Source: Parasponia andersonii | Lineage: Eukaryota > Streptophyta > Magnoliopsida > Rosales > Cannabaceae | DNA length: 64,000 nucleotides | Assembly: GCA_002914805.1 (NCBI GenBank) | Contig: JXTB01000238.1 | Coordinates: 575,296 to 639,295 of the forward strand | Direction of reading: 5' to 3' | Translations under genes and position numbers: made by a program | Shown here: positions 25,110-36,479 of the stretch, in pieces | Layout of the letters: each line of letters opens with the position of its first letter | Position numbering within the stretch: position 1 is the first letter of the stretch | Notes under the pieces: generated by a model | Told to the model about the DNA's origin: nothing | What the model saw: only the letters and a program-made list of their open reading frames with translations | Database searches by the model: none

Positions 25110-27529
25110 AGGATTTTTATTTTATTACAATGTCATTTATTAAAAATTCCAGAGTTCTAATACTACTCTTGATTCAGTCAAAAATTTTCAATAAGTCGAA
25201 AAAGTCAAAAAGTAAACTAGGAAGGTAGTCGACCGTATTCGAATAGGGCAAAAAATGTTCGACTATAACCGAACAGTTGTTCGTCTAGCCAAATATCAGT
25301 TGTAAATTTTCAAACTGGTGACTAAGACTTAATCAAAATTTTTTGAATGGGGTCAAAATTTTTCGGCCGTTTGTCAAAAATTGATTGAAACAACCAAGGA
25401 AAGCGGTAGAACAAGTTTTTGATTGCAGTAAAAATATTTTAATTTTAGTCGAGCAAAGACACTGTTGAGTTGAGATCAGCATCGACGGTAATAGTAGAAA
25501 TAATTTTAAATTTATTAGAAAAAAATGTATTTCAAAATTTATTAAGGAATATAATTTCTAAATAATTTTATATACATGATATAATAATGAGGATTAGTTT
25601 TAAAAGTATTTAGAAGTGAGTTTTTTTTTTTTTTTCATCACGAGAATTTAGTAAATCTCTTAGTGCAAATTTTTCGATATAAATAGAATTGTAAGTTATC
25701 ACGTACAAGTAGTAGGATCTCTGATAATATCCTTGTAATTATATAGGTGTCTAATACTATGTAGTTAAAACTTAATTATACAGAATTTGCATATTTATAT
25801 TTATGCATGCAATTAGTCACGCAAGATTAATATTCCACCACGAATTATGAACCTATATATTTTTAAGGCACTCATAAGTTTTTTTTTTTTTTATTTCCCT
25901 TTTGCTAGAACAATGATAATAATTCAACGATAATATATAGTTATGCATGCAGAGAAAATAGCTTAGCACGTACTTCTTGTGTAGGTATATTCAAACTGGT
26001 AAAGAAAAGGCGGGAATAAGCTTGTTCATTGATTGTTCGGACTACTGATAAACACATTACGTTAAAGGCCAGTTCCCATTTTTCACACTGTACATATATT
26101 AAGTTCTGAATGTATACCGGCTAAAATAGTGGACGTCTTCAGCTGATTAATTCACTTATTTAATTAATTTTTTGTTAATTAAGTTAATTAAGATAGATAG
26201 AATTGATGATCTGGTTTCCTGTATCTCCTCGATTAACATAATCAGCATATCACTGGGAGAAAAAGACCGATCTTCGTCCAATTATTTTATAACTAGATCT
26301 AGATATGATTTGCGAGTTCAAACCTTAATTGATCTGGCGCTTTATTCGGCATTAATTAATGAAGGTTTCCTTGACAAACTTGAAGAACCACCCAAACCCA
26401 AAATGTTATTTTTCATTAGGTAGTTCTATACATGTTTTTTTGAATGAAATTTCTGATAAGATTATATTAAAATCCGAATAAACGGCAATTAAATACAAAC
26501 AAATACAAACAACAAACAAAGGGTAAAAGAGAGAGCACCCTACTCAAGAGAAAAAACAATAACATCATTCTCACAATTAACACGTGCGAGTAAGTCTAAC
26601 GAAGTATATAAGTAAGTCCAATAAAAATCAGACAAACAAATTCCACTATTTCTAGAAAGAGTAAGCTCTAAGTTAGTCTTAAGAGCCATCAATTCATTCA
26701 TTTATCAGTATACACCACAATATATCTTTGAAAGTATTAATTACTAAATGCTATAGCAGATTCTTGAATGAGTTTATCAGTAGACGCTGTATAATAAAAT
26801 CTTTCGAATTTGACTCTCAAAAACTTTTTATCTAAAAGAATACATAAAACACTCACAAAAAAATGACAAAATCCAAACAGATCTACAATCATGTAGGACA
26901 AAATATCCATAAAGCTAGATTTATGATAAACTATCTTCATATATATCGAAAGACTTATTACAACGAAACTACTAAAAAAAGAAAAGAAAAAAAATTCTTA
27001 GCAGAGAGGGAGATCTAAAAAAAATCCCCCTTTGGCAGATTACAAATAAAAATAAGAAAAAATTCATACCAGAAAGAAGAAAAATTCCTACCTAATAGGT
27101 GAGGTACCTACTAATAGATTGGAAGAGAAGAAGAAGTTACGTAGACTACTGCTAGGAGGAGAGAGTTGTTCTATATCTCTATGTTGAGAAATTATTGACT
27201 AATAAATATGTTGAACGATGTGAAATCACATAAATTGGTATAGTTAAAATATTGATTAAAAGAAAGAAATCCAAATCAAAGCTAGTGAAAGTTTTCTTTA
27301 TTTTTTTTTTCCACTTATTAAGTTCTAACCTATTTGAATTTTCTAATGCTTATTCCTTAAACTAGTTTTTGCTTATGAAAAAAAAATTTGACATGGTCAG
27401 TTAGCGAGATTATTCAATAAGTAATTAAAGCTGTATCTGCAACCGTAAGAATATAATAAGAAAATGGTTACCAACAGACTATGTTTGCTTGCAACCAGAA
27501 GAATACAATAAGTAAATTAAAGAATTTTT
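25110..27529. other. Intergenic DNA, no supportable gene
   Basis: AT-rich, with a few 60-85-codon frames lacking recognisable content. The longest is at 26172-26423 (+), an 83-residue frame ending KPKMLFFIR that I cannot assign. It contains the second copy of a dispersed repeat (26700-27000). The last bases, GGTGC (27530-27534), are the target duplication of the following retrotransposon. Confidence 0.5.
26700..27000 (-). repeat. Dispersed repeat, copy 2
   Basis: Partner of 19700-19960. The minus-strand frame 26737-26940 shares the ILSYMIVDL block with ILSYMIMDM of copy 1, and the plus strand shares AATCATGTAGGA and nearby A-rich runs. Family unknown. Confidence 0.5.
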
Positions 27530-27534
27530 GGTGC

Positions 27535-28361
27535 TTTTGGATCGGTTTCTCACCAGCCGTCCACGTGTTTCTGAATCACTGATGCTGTGTCTTCCAACTG
27601 TCCACGTGTCCTTGCTATTCCAAAATGCTCTAAACTTCAGGCAGGGTCGGAGAGGCGGGGGTGGCCACCTGCAAAGACTCTCCGATGCTTAAGTCAGTGG
27701 TCTTTCTTTGATTAAGGGGAGCAAGGATTTAGTTCTATATAAGGATATCTTTGTTTCTTGCTCGTAAACTTTTAAATATCTCTTTTTGTATACATACATA
27801 CCTCTTCTTGGGAACGCACGGCTCTTATATATATAGTCCTGAGATTGTGAACCACCCGGTTTTCAATCTCAGGACTGAATACCTTTTTCCTCAAGGTTTT
27901 TTCCAGAAGTTATAGGCCGAGATTACTGTGATCTCCTCTGTATCATTGTAGCCTGGTTTCCGCCGCCTCCTATGGCTTGAGTCTGTCAGGGGCGAGATTT
28001 GGACAAATCGTCGTTCTGTCAGAACGGCTTGCCCCTTGCGCACACCTACTCAAGATCACATTAAATGCTCTGTCTGGGTCTGGAGTTGTGAGTTGTTTTC
28101 CATTGTATTCTAGTAGAAGACTCTTGTGGCTTCCGACCCCCCAGCTGTCGAGGTAAGGGTCGAATTGGGCCGAGTCTATCCAGGGTCTGTGATGGGCTCG
28201 GCCCTAACCTCGGATAGCCCAATAGCCGATGTGGAATCATGTGTGATCCGCGTGGCCTTTAGCTAGTCACTGTCGACACATGTCGGACGGTGGGCCCCGT
28301 TTGTGACATGTTCTGCCGCTTAGTCGTCCACTTGGTGTATAATTTGGGATCGGGTCCCACA
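27535..28361 (-). repeat. 3' LTR of Tat element (827 bp)
   Basis: Its left edge reads TTTTGGATCGG where the right-hand copy has TGTTGGATCGG; the right edge is GGGTCCCACA. A strong TATA-like run TTATATATATA (27825-27835) on the minus strand fits the LTR core promoter. The two LTRs have the same length and differ by scattered substitutions. Confidence 0.92.
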
Positions 28362-28383
28362 ACTATCCCCATTTCCCTACTTG

Positions 28384-30530
28384 ATGGATTCGTATCCGTC
28401 AAGTGGGGATATCGTTTATCCGTTCTTCCAATCTGGGGGATGCACGTGGCTCCCCTTTGCTGACGAGGAAGCTGTGAGGTTCGTGGCCGAGGAGTGCATC
28501 AGGCTCCACAGGGAGGAAGCCGCCGCCCCCAAGAGGGCTAGGGGTGGGTTCATTTTCGCATCCTTGAGCTTCGTGGATCGGATTAGGGCCATGATCTAAA
28601 CATGTTGCTTGTTCTTTGCAGGTTCTGAGAAGGGCCCATCGGCTGACCCCTCCCCCGTCAAGGGGGGCCGCTGGACATAAGGCTCGCCCCAAGGCACCCG
28701 CTGGCCGGCATCTCGTGGTGCCCTCAGAAGAAGAAGTGCCCGCGGTCCTCCGCTCCGACGCAAGCGGACCTCCATCCGGGGGAACATCTGCCACAAGGGC
28801 CGTATACGGCAAGGGGATGCCCCTGAGTCTGCCTGAGGGGTCTGCTGCACCAATCTCGTCCACCCCTGACTTCGAAATCGGGTGCTACTTGCCTCAGTGG
28901 GGAGATCACCGAGCTTAGTGGAGGGGCTCCGAGGTTGAAGTCTCGACTGTCTTCCCCTCCCCTGGTCCCAATAAAGCGGCACCACGAGGTTTGCTCATCT
29001 AAAGAAGAAGAGGGCCGGGCGGAGAAGAGGGGCAGGTTTGCCCCCTCATCTGACAGTGATGACGACTGGGCCACGCTGACCCTTCTAAGGAGAAGAAGGT
29101 CTGTGCGTAGCAGCCCACCAAGAAGAGATGCACCACCTCTCGCCGTGGCCAACGGTGCTCTCGGCGGCACCCAGCATTCCTCCGTCCCTACCGCCGCTGC
29201 TTCGGGGGCATGCCCGGTTAGGGGAGAGGGTGCCCTCACGGCTGGCGGTGCAGAGCTGTGTTCCTCAGGCGCGGGCAACACCCAAAGAGAGGGTCCAGCT
29301 GCACAGCCAGAGCTACAGGCACTCTCTTTGGAGAACGTCGAGCTTGTCGCCAACCGTACCTTCGCGCAGGTTTGGTCCATTCGGTTGCTTCTATATTTCT
29401 CAGCATCCTTGCTAGACGCTGACCCCCTTTTTTCGTTTAACTTGCAGTTGGCCGCCATCCGGTCTTTCTATTCCTCTCACATCAGGGATTTGACTGAGGA
29501 GCTGAGCTCCCGCTCTACACTGGCGGAGCGCAGCGAGGCCGTCCTTGCTGAGTTGAGGACTAATTTCAATTTATATCGGAGTCTCGATGAGGCGAGGGTC
29601 AGCAGCACAGTGGCTCACGCTCTGAGTGTCGAGAGGACTAGGCTCGAGGAGCTAGCTATGAGACTGGTCGAGGTGGAGGCTGACAAACTTGCTCAATCTG
29701 AGGCCACCAGACTGGCTCAAAATGAGCTAAGGGTCAAGGAGCAAGAACTACAGAGCGCGGGAGCAAAGATGGGACTAGCTTTCGTCGCTTGTGACAGGGC
29801 TGTCGATGATGCCAAAGAAGCGAGGAAAGCCGAGGCGAAAGCCAAGCTAGAGGCACACTCCCTGTAATGCAGACTTGACCGGTCCAACGAAGTAAATCGA
29901 TGTCTCTACTTGGATCACAAAAATCTAATGGGTGCTCACGTAGAGATATCTCGCAAACACGGTGAGGACCTTGCTGACATTAACACTTTTTTAGTTAACT
30001 TATCACAGCGGCAAGCGGAGCGAAGGCTGGCAGCGCTGAGGGATAGGTTGGCGGATACGGAGAAACTGAAAACGAGGTATTAGAGGCAGGTGGATGTCCT
30101 TTCTACGGAAAGTTACAGGTCTGGCTGGGAGAATAGAGAATTCGAAGGCTACGCTAAGGTGGTAACGCCAGACCAGTTTGACGAGCAAAAAGGCATCGAC
30201 AGAGACCACTATTCTGTCAAGCACTACATGCAGCAACTTGGGGATGGGATCAGCATCACGTACCCTGCTGACGTGCTGAAGATACTTGCTGTGGTAAAGG
30301 ATGGGCCCTCTACATCCACCTCTATTGCCAAAGAGCTTATCCCCATTTCCAGTCTACCAGATCGAACTTCGGAAGCCCCTGGAGGTCAGCCTGGTCTTAG
30401 GGTCTCAACTGGTGAGAGGTCTGGTACGGTCATTGTATCCAGTGATGAATCCGACCCTAGTACACCACCCTCCACCGGGGTTGGTCCAAGCACCGGGACT
30501 GGCTGTGCTCCCCTTGCCGGAGGTAATTAG
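28384..30530 (+). pseudogene. Antisense gene (aORF) of the Tat element, broken
   Basis: Lies between the 3' LTR and pol and is read opposite to gag-pol. ATG 28384 opens 72 codons, with a possible donor AGGG|GTGGGT near 28544 and an acceptor TTCTTTGCAG at 28612-28621. The middle (28622-28918) can be followed only with frame changes. From about 28890 one frame runs to the stop at 30528-30530. It has a basic/acidic region (KRGRFAPSSDSDDDW, then RRRRSVRSSPPRR), a clear in-frame 78-bp intron (29370-29447: CAG|GTTTGG...TTAACTTGCAG|), a long coiled coil (29490-29780, Leu/Glu/Arg-rich heptads) and an acidic Ser/Pro-rich tail. Two nonsense codons, TAA at 29865 and TAG at 30084, interrupt it. Antisense ORFs in this position are known in Tat elements, where some carry a 'putative gypsy-type transposon' domain (PF04195). 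Function is unknown. I do not recognise that domain here. Confidence 0.72.
29370..29447 (+). other. Intron of the antisense gene
   Basis: CGCAG|GTTTGG opens it and a pyrimidine-rich CCCTTTTTTCGTTTAACTTGCAG-like end closes it at 29447. Its length of 78 bp is a multiple of three and it has no in-frame stop, so spliced and unspliced RNA would both keep the frame. Flanking coding blocks (SLENVELVANRTF before, LAAIRSFYSSHIRDL after) are more protein-like than the intron translation. Confidence 0.65.
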
Positions 30531-31110
30531 GGTCCCTAATTTTGTACATTTGTAAAGCTGACCCTCGTTGTAACCCTCTATATAAATAATAAGAACAGTG
30601 CAATTCTCTTTAGTCTATTTTCTATTTCTTTGTTGACCGCATCCGGGGTAAAGTTAAACCTTGTTGTAGCCATCTGTATAAATAAATATGGATGACTTGG
30701 ATGGACACGATTTCGGACTATTAGTGAGTCCTCCTCGAGCTATGACTGTCAAGATTAGTTCTGAAGATAGGGATGTGAGCTTTGACTCATCCGGTTTTAA
30801 GGAGGTATAACTTCTGTTATGACTTATTTTGGCAGAGTTCGACCCGCGTGTGTGACTGGACTTCTCTGAACCCAAATGGGACCACGCTCAAAACCAGCTC
30901 CAAGGATTGGTCGACCATTGTTTGGACCCGTCGCTGCAAAGGAGAAGGCCTGGGCTCAGCTCTTACCGGGAACAAATAGGGCACTACCACTCTGATGTCT
31001 CCCTTCGAGTCCGTTCGCGACCTGCCTCCCGTAAATAGGGCTTACGAGCGCATGTCACTGTTGATCGTGCGCTTTGTATTTTTTAGGACATAATAAACAT
31101 ACTTTAATCT
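30531..31110. other. Spacer between antisense gene and repeat arrays
   Basis: About 580 bp with no convincing frame. A(T/A)AAATAATAAGAA near 30580 could serve as a polyadenylation region for the antisense transcript. Confidence 0.4.
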
Positions 31111-31185
31111 TAATTTCTATCTTGACATTTGGTTTGGTACTGGACTACTTCCAACGGGTAGACTCCAAATCCGTTCACATCTTGC

Positions 31186-31485
31186 CCATGCGCAAATAAA
31201 CCATCCCTCGGGTAGAGCCTGCTTTCCTTTAGCTCTTCGTATAGCTAAAACGTTCCTTAGGGAGGGTCCACTTCCAATGGGTGGATCCCGACCCTGCTTT
31301 TCTTTAGCCATTCATATAGCTAAAATGTTCCTTAGGGAGGGTCTACTTCCAACGGGTGGATCGTGACCTTGCTTTCCTTTAGCTCTTCGTATAGCTAAAA
31401 TGTTCCTTAGAGGGGGTCCACTTCCAACGGGTGGATCCCGGCCCTGCTTTCCTTTAGCTCTTCGTATATCTAAAATGTTCCTTAG
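31186..31485 (-). repeat. 75-bp tandem array in Tat element (4 units)
   Basis: The sequence GTTCCTTAG ends at 31260, 31335, 31410 and 31485, an exact 75-base period. Each unit holds CTTTAGCTCTTCGTATAGCT or a close variant and ACTTCCAACGGGTGGATC. The left-most unit is the most diverged. 75 is a multiple of three, and the minus strand stays open across two to three units (period of 25 residues containing RRAKGKQGRDPP), but a stop separates units and no protein family is recognised. Confidence 0.88.
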
Positions 31486-32015
31486 GGGGTCTGCTAGCAA
31501 GCTTTTGGGTTACGCAGCCCTTTTCTCCTCGTACATTTTCTCGGGTCATCGGCAAGTGTTTTATTGTGTGATGTGACTCCCATAGTACGATTGTTTTGAG
31601 GACTACTGGTAAGTTTTTGGTTGCACAGTTCTTCCCTCTTCGTATGTCTTCTCGTGCCATCGGCAAGCATCTTATTGCACGATATGATTCCCATAGTACG
31701 ATCGTTTTCGAGGTCTGCTGGTAAGTTTTGGTTGCGCAACTCCTTCTTCTTCATACGTTTTCTCGGGTCGTCGACAAGTGATGTGATCCCCATAGTACGA
31801 CCGTTTTCGAGGTCTGCTGGCAAGTTTTTGGTTGCACAGCTCTTTCCTCTTCGTACATATTCTCGGGTCGTCGACAAGCGACGTGATCCCCACAGTACGA
31901 TCGTTTTTGAGGTCTGCTGGCAAGTTTTTGGTTGCAAAACTCTTTCCTCTTTGTACATTTTCTCGGGCCATCAGCAAGTATTTTATTGCACGATGTGATT
32001 CCCATAGTACAATTG
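31486..32015 (-). repeat. 100-112-bp tandem array in Tat element (about 5 units)
   Basis: The block CATAGTACGA (or CACAGTACGA) recurs at about 31581, 31692, 31791, 31891 and 32003, giving spacings of 111, 99, 100 and 112. Two unit types alternate. The long type contains GCAAG(T/C)(G/A)T(T/C)TTATTG and the short type TCGTCGACAAG. Shared blocks are GAGGTCTGCTGGCAAGTTTT and TCTTCGTAC. Several overlapping minus-strand frames exist only because the unit lacks stops in some frames. Confidence 0.85.
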
Positions 32016-32039
32016 TTGATCGCGCGAATAGTGTGTATG

Positions 32040-32330
32040 GTCCGCAACTGTGGCAGACCCTTCTCTGTGGCAACCCTGTATGATTTTTTGCCTGCGCAAA
32101 TAAAATGTGGGGTCTACAACTGTGGGCAGACCCTTTTCCGTGGCAACCCGGTATGATTTTTCCGTGTGGCAGAAGACCTGACCTGTTTCGAAATTAAGCT
32201 TTTTAATAATATAAGCGTTCACATGGGTCTGCCGCTGTGGGCAGACCTCTTTTTTCCATAGCAATCCAAAAGATAAATCCATACGACAAAAAGGGAACTT
32301 GACCTGTTTTAGATTTAAGCTTTTCAATAA
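32040..32330 (-). repeat. Third short repeat block near pol 3' end
   Basis: The phrase CTGTGGGCAGACC(C/T)(T/C)TTT recurs near 32049, 32122 and 32235, and TTTAAGCTTTT(T/C)AATAATATAA occurs twice (about 32195 and 32315). Units are irregular and diverged. It continues the repeat-rich tail between pol and the antisense gene. Confidence 0.6.
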
Positions 32331-32492
32331 TATAAACAGTCACATGGTCCTACATCATATGCATATGTCTTACACGTGATACTTTTTCAAGTGCTGAGCG
32401 TTCCACGTTTTCGGCAAGTTTTTCCCAGTCTTGAGTTCTCTCAGGACATACGCACCATTGTCGAGTGTTTTGATCACCTCATAGGGTCCTAT

Positions 32493-33466
32493 CTAGTTGG
32501 AGTCTAGTTTCGAGGAATTCCCTGTTTTGACTTTCAGGACCCAATCCCCGGCGTTAAATCGTCGAGTACTAACCTTTTTTGAGAAGTAGGACCTAGCCTG
32601 CTGGTGGTATGAAGTCAGGTGGACCAGGGCCATGTTTCTCGTTTCTTCTAGGAGGTCTGTGTTGCGGCTTAGCTGGCATTCGTTTAAGGGGGCATCTCTC
32701 ACCACTTCGGAGCGGAGGGTTAGGAGGCCGACTTCGGTCGGGATCATATCCTCTGATCCGTAGACCATGGCGAATGGCGTTCTTCCAGTCAACCTCTGCT
32801 CCGTGGTTCGATGGGCCCACACAACGGCCGGCAGCTCTTCTAACCACTTGCCTTTAGCCTCCTGCAATTCTTTTTGATGTTGCTGAATATGGCTTTGTTC
32901 GTTGCCTCTGCTTGGCCGTTCCCCTGAAGGTAGTTCACGGAAGAGAAACTGAGCCTTATATCATATAGCTCACACAAGTCCTTGAGCTTAGCATTTTGGA
33001 ACTGTGTGCCATGATCGGCGTGTATCTCTTTTGGGATCACAAATCGACAGAATATATTCTTCCAGATGAAATTAATCGTGTCTGCCTTACTAACGGTCGC
33101 ATAGGCTTCAGCCTCTACCCATTTGGTGAAGTAATCTGTGGCCAGCAGGACGTACCTCTTTCCCCCTGGACTTCTGGGAAGCTCTCCGATCATGTCCAGA
33201 CCCCATTTGGCAAAGGGCCATAGAGTTATATTCGAATGAAGTATCTCCGCAGGATGGCGTTTCATTAGGGCGAACCTCTGGCACTTATCACATTTCTTAA
33301 CAAATCGGGCCGCCTCTGTCATCATGTATGGCCAGAAGTATCCGGCCGTTAGAGCCTTGTGGGTGAGGCTGCATCTGCCAGAGTGGTTGCCGCATACTCC
33401 CTCGTGGATTTCCTCTATCAGTTTTTGCACTTTGACGGGACCTATACACCGCAGCATCAGACCCAT
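32493..33466 (-). pseudogene. Tat integrase remnant
   Basis: On the minus strand the frame 33466-32840 carries the HHCC zinc-binding region (H in GNHSG, then CDKC) followed by the core: LDMIGELPRS, LLATDYFTKWVEAEAYA with the first catalytic Asp, HADHGTQFQN with the second, and NGQAEATNKA with the Glu. A frameshift near 32870 moves the rest into 32867-32493 (block KWLEELPAVVWAHRT, then TPFAMVYGSE), the typical end of the core. Apart from the shift the catalytic D, D and E are all present. Confidence 0.9.
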
Positions 33467-33666
33467 TGTCGATCTCCTGTATAATTATTCCCCCACCATC
33501 GAGTACCTGGCAGCCTTCAATCTGACTGACCTTGCTTCTCGGGGTTCCGTAGGCAGGTTCCCAATGTCAAATATTGGGTGATGGGTTTCATCCACCATTC
33601 GTCAACAGTTCTGGTTGCAAACACATGGTGTGTAGGGGTCTGCGGGGGGTCCTCCATGTTCTCACC

Positions 33667-34074
33667 TTATAGGAGAACTTCTGTACTTCCGGCCGTACCC
33701 CCGATTGACGCACTCTTAGCTAGCTCGTCAGCCCTCTGGTTCATCTCCCTGGGAATCGGTTCAATATCGAAATTGCTAAAGCGAGCTTTTGCCCCTATTA
33801 CCTTAGAGAAGTACCTGTGCAACCTCGGTTTTTTTACTTCGAAGTTCCTGACTTGACCTACGATCAACTGTGAGTCGGTCTTTACTGCGATGTTCTCCAC
33901 TCCGAAGTGCAGTGCCAGCTCAAGGCCTTGCAGCAGTGCCTCGTACTCTGCCTCATTGTTAGTCGCCTGGAAGCCGAACCTCAATGCCTTCTCAACTCTG
34001 AGACCCATTGGGGTCTGCAGGACTATCCCGATACCTAACCCTGAGGCATTCGTGGATCCATCAGTATAGAGCAT
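33667..34074 (-). pseudogene. Second (archaeal-type) RNase H of the Tat element
   Basis: The frame opens directly after an in-frame TAG that separates it from the first RNase H. It has YTDGS (first catalytic Asp), NNEAEYEALLQGLE (catalytic Glu) and TDSQLIVGQ (second Asp), ending with ADELAKSAS. This additional RNase H is characteristic of Tat-lineage gypsy elements. Catalytic residues look intact. Confidence 0.9.
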
Positions 34075-35292
34075 CTAGGCTGAAGGGGGGCGAAGTTGAG
34101 ACATCTGAAATGGGTCGTGCAGCTCACCGAAGGATTCGATTTCCACCAAGAAATCTGCCATGGCTTGTCCTTTCTTCACCGCTGGAGGCCGATACTCGAT
34201 GTCGTATATTCCCAGCTCGATGGCCCACTTGGTCAGTCGTCCCGAAAGGTTTGGCTTGGCTAAAATTTGCCAAATGGAGAAATCCGTATACACGGTGATC
34301 AAGAGTGCCTCAAAGAACTGCCGGAGTTTCTTTTTAGCGTTGACCAGAGTGAGGACCAGCTTTTCTGCCACATTATATCGTGTCTCGGCATCCAAGAGCA
34401 TACGGCTTATATAAAACACTGGTTTTTGTTTGCCATCTTCCTTGATAAACAGTACGACACTGATCGCTACTTCAGATACTGCTAAATAGGTGTACAGGCA
34501 CTCCCCCTCTGCTGGGGAAGCCAGGATAGGTGAGTGACTCAAATAAAGCTTGAAATCTGTCAGTGCCCTGTCTTGTTCCTCCCCCCAGATGATAATAGAG
34601 CTTTTCTTCAAGCATTGGAAGAAAGGCTTGCATCGGTCGGACATCTTGGAGACGAATCGGCTGAGAGCGGCTATCTTCCCGGCCAGGCGTTGGACCTCTT
34701 GAACGGTCGAGGGTCTCTGCACATTTGCGATCGAGGTCAGCTGGGTCGGGTTTGCCTCAATACCCCTCCTCCTCTCAATATGCCCCAGGAATTGACCAGA
34801 GGACACCCCAAATGCGCATTTCTTAGGATTCAGACGCATCCAATATTGCCTCAGAATCTGAAAACATTCATCTAGGTGTCTCAGATGGTTTGAATCTTCT
34901 CTGCTCTTCACGACCATGTCGTCGATATAGACCTCCATAGTCTTCCCTAGTAGTCCGGTGAACATCTTATTCATGAACCTTTGGTAAGTTTCCCCCGCAT
35001 TCTTCAAGCCAAATGACATATTTCTATAGCAGTACAGACCACGCTCCGTGATAAAAGCCGTGTGGATCTAGTCTTCCACGTATAGGGGGATCTGGTTGTA
35101 CCTAGAATAGGCATCCAAAAAGCTCATTTTGTTATATCCCGCCGTCGCATCTACCATTTTGTCGATTCTTGGCAAGGGGAAGCTATCCTTCGAGCAGGCC
35201 TTATTTAGATTGGTGAAGTCTATGAAAATACGGTCGTCGCCGTTTTTCTTTTTCACCACCACTGGGTTGGAGACCAACACGGGTACATGCAT
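34075..35292 (-). pseudogene. Tat reverse transcriptase and first RNase H
   Basis: One frame from 35292 to 34075, broken only by TAG at about 35066 and closed by TAG at 34077-34075. It holds the RT start (NPVVVKKKNGDDRIFIDFTN), the MSFGLKNAGETYQRFMN block, the catalytic YIDDMVVKS (both Asp intact), then RNase H (blocks PVFYISRMLLDAETRY, VYTD and WAIELGIYDIEY). With only two nonsense codons in about 540 codons including the second RNase H, this is the best-preserved polymerase in the window. Confidence 0.92.
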
Positions 35293-35798
35293 TCCCTAAT
35301 CAGACCGTTCTCCAGCAGCTTTTCCACCTCCTTGTTGATCGCCCTGTTTTTCTTTAGCACGAACCTTTGGGGTTTTTGCCTGACTAAATGGGAATTGGGG
35401 TCTATGTTCAGCTGGTGGCAGGTGTAAGCGGGGTCTATCCCAGGTATGTCGTCATGAGAACATGCGAAGATGTCTTTGTTCTACTTTAGGAATCCCAACA
35501 TCTCATTCTTTTGTTGCTCGGGCAATAAGGCCCCGATTAGAACCACCTTCGCCGGTTCTGCCTCTTTCAAAGGGACCGCTACCAGTTCCTCGATCGTGGA
35601 TTCTGGACCGTCAGACTCCTCTTCGATTCGCTTCATGTACGATGGCAGGCGGTCCTTTGATTGCTATCCATCCCCGGTCGAGGCGCTTGCACTTGTATCG
35701 GCTCCCCTCAGGGCGGTTGAAAAATATTTCTTTGTGGAGGCCTGGTCTCCCTTGATGTCTATCGTATAGGTACCATCCTTTGATAAACATCTTAAGAC

Positions 35799-36083
35799 CT
35801 AGTAGAGGGTGGAAGTGACCCCATGCATGGCGTGGATCCATCCCCTTTCCATGATGACGTTGAAGGAGGACTGGCAGTCAATGATGACGAAGTCCACGTC
35901 CAAGCATCTCTCAGCAACGCAGACCTTCAGGGTCACGACGGCTAAGGGGCTGACCTTAGTGCTGTTGAAAGCGAACAGTAGTTGACAAGTTGGCCTGAGT
36001 GCACTTCGATCCAGGCCCATATTCTCGAATGTGCTAAGGAACAGAATATCGACGCTGCTTCAACCATCGACCAGGACCCTTCT
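35799..36083 (-). pseudogene. Tat protease remnant
   Basis: The active-site block reads VRRVLVDG, then a TGA stop (36062-36060), then SSVDILFLSTF. In related elements this is the DGGSS-type aspartic protease site, so a Gly codon has become a stop. Downstream, frame 36020-35799 holds the conserved tail (FVIIDCQSSFNVIMERGWIH). Part of the linker to RT (35790-35300) shows no single long frame. Confidence 0.82.
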
Positions 36084-36479
36084 GACTAACGCGGAGCCGA
36101 TCTACAGTTTAATCACCAAGGGGTCATTGTGAGGCAGGCGTACCGTGGTCAAATCTTGCTGGGTGAAACTGATGGTGGCGGCAGAGGCGCAACTTTCTCC
36201 CATCATCAAATGGTTGACAGAATGACCCATCCCCCTCAGGCGCTTTACCTTTCCTTCAGCCCTTTTGAGGCATTTTTCCTTCTCCTCTTGATCCTGGGTA
36301 GGCTCTGCCTGCCCATGATGGTCGGTACTATCCTTAGGGTCTACTCTCCTAACCCAGAGGCCTGGGTCTGCTTCCCATTTTCAGGCTTGGAGAAGTCTTC
36401 CTACGGCTGAGTTCCGCCGGTTTTCATATACTGTTTCAACCTGCCGGCATGGATCGCCATCACGACCTATGTATAAAAG

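Noticed and set aside
25100-25500. Search for the right terminus TTGTAGTG of the CACTA-like element
   Set aside because: No match or convincing near match was found, so the right boundary is left open rather than forced.
28399-29458. Long minus-strand frames (154, 129 and 244 codons) opposite the Tat antisense gene
   Set aside because: The region is GC-rich and poor in stops on both strands. The plus-strand frame has the intron, coiled coil and family context, while the minus frames have no domain and cross the splice sites.
31186-32015. Possible CRISPR-like array because of regular spacing
   Set aside because: The repeats are contiguous 75-bp and about 100-bp tandem units in a plant retrotransposon, with no unique spacers and no cas genes.
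31494-32327. Overlapping open frames on both strands across the tandem arrays
   Set aside because: They follow from repeat units that lack stops in some frames. They are interrupted between units and have no homology I can recognise.
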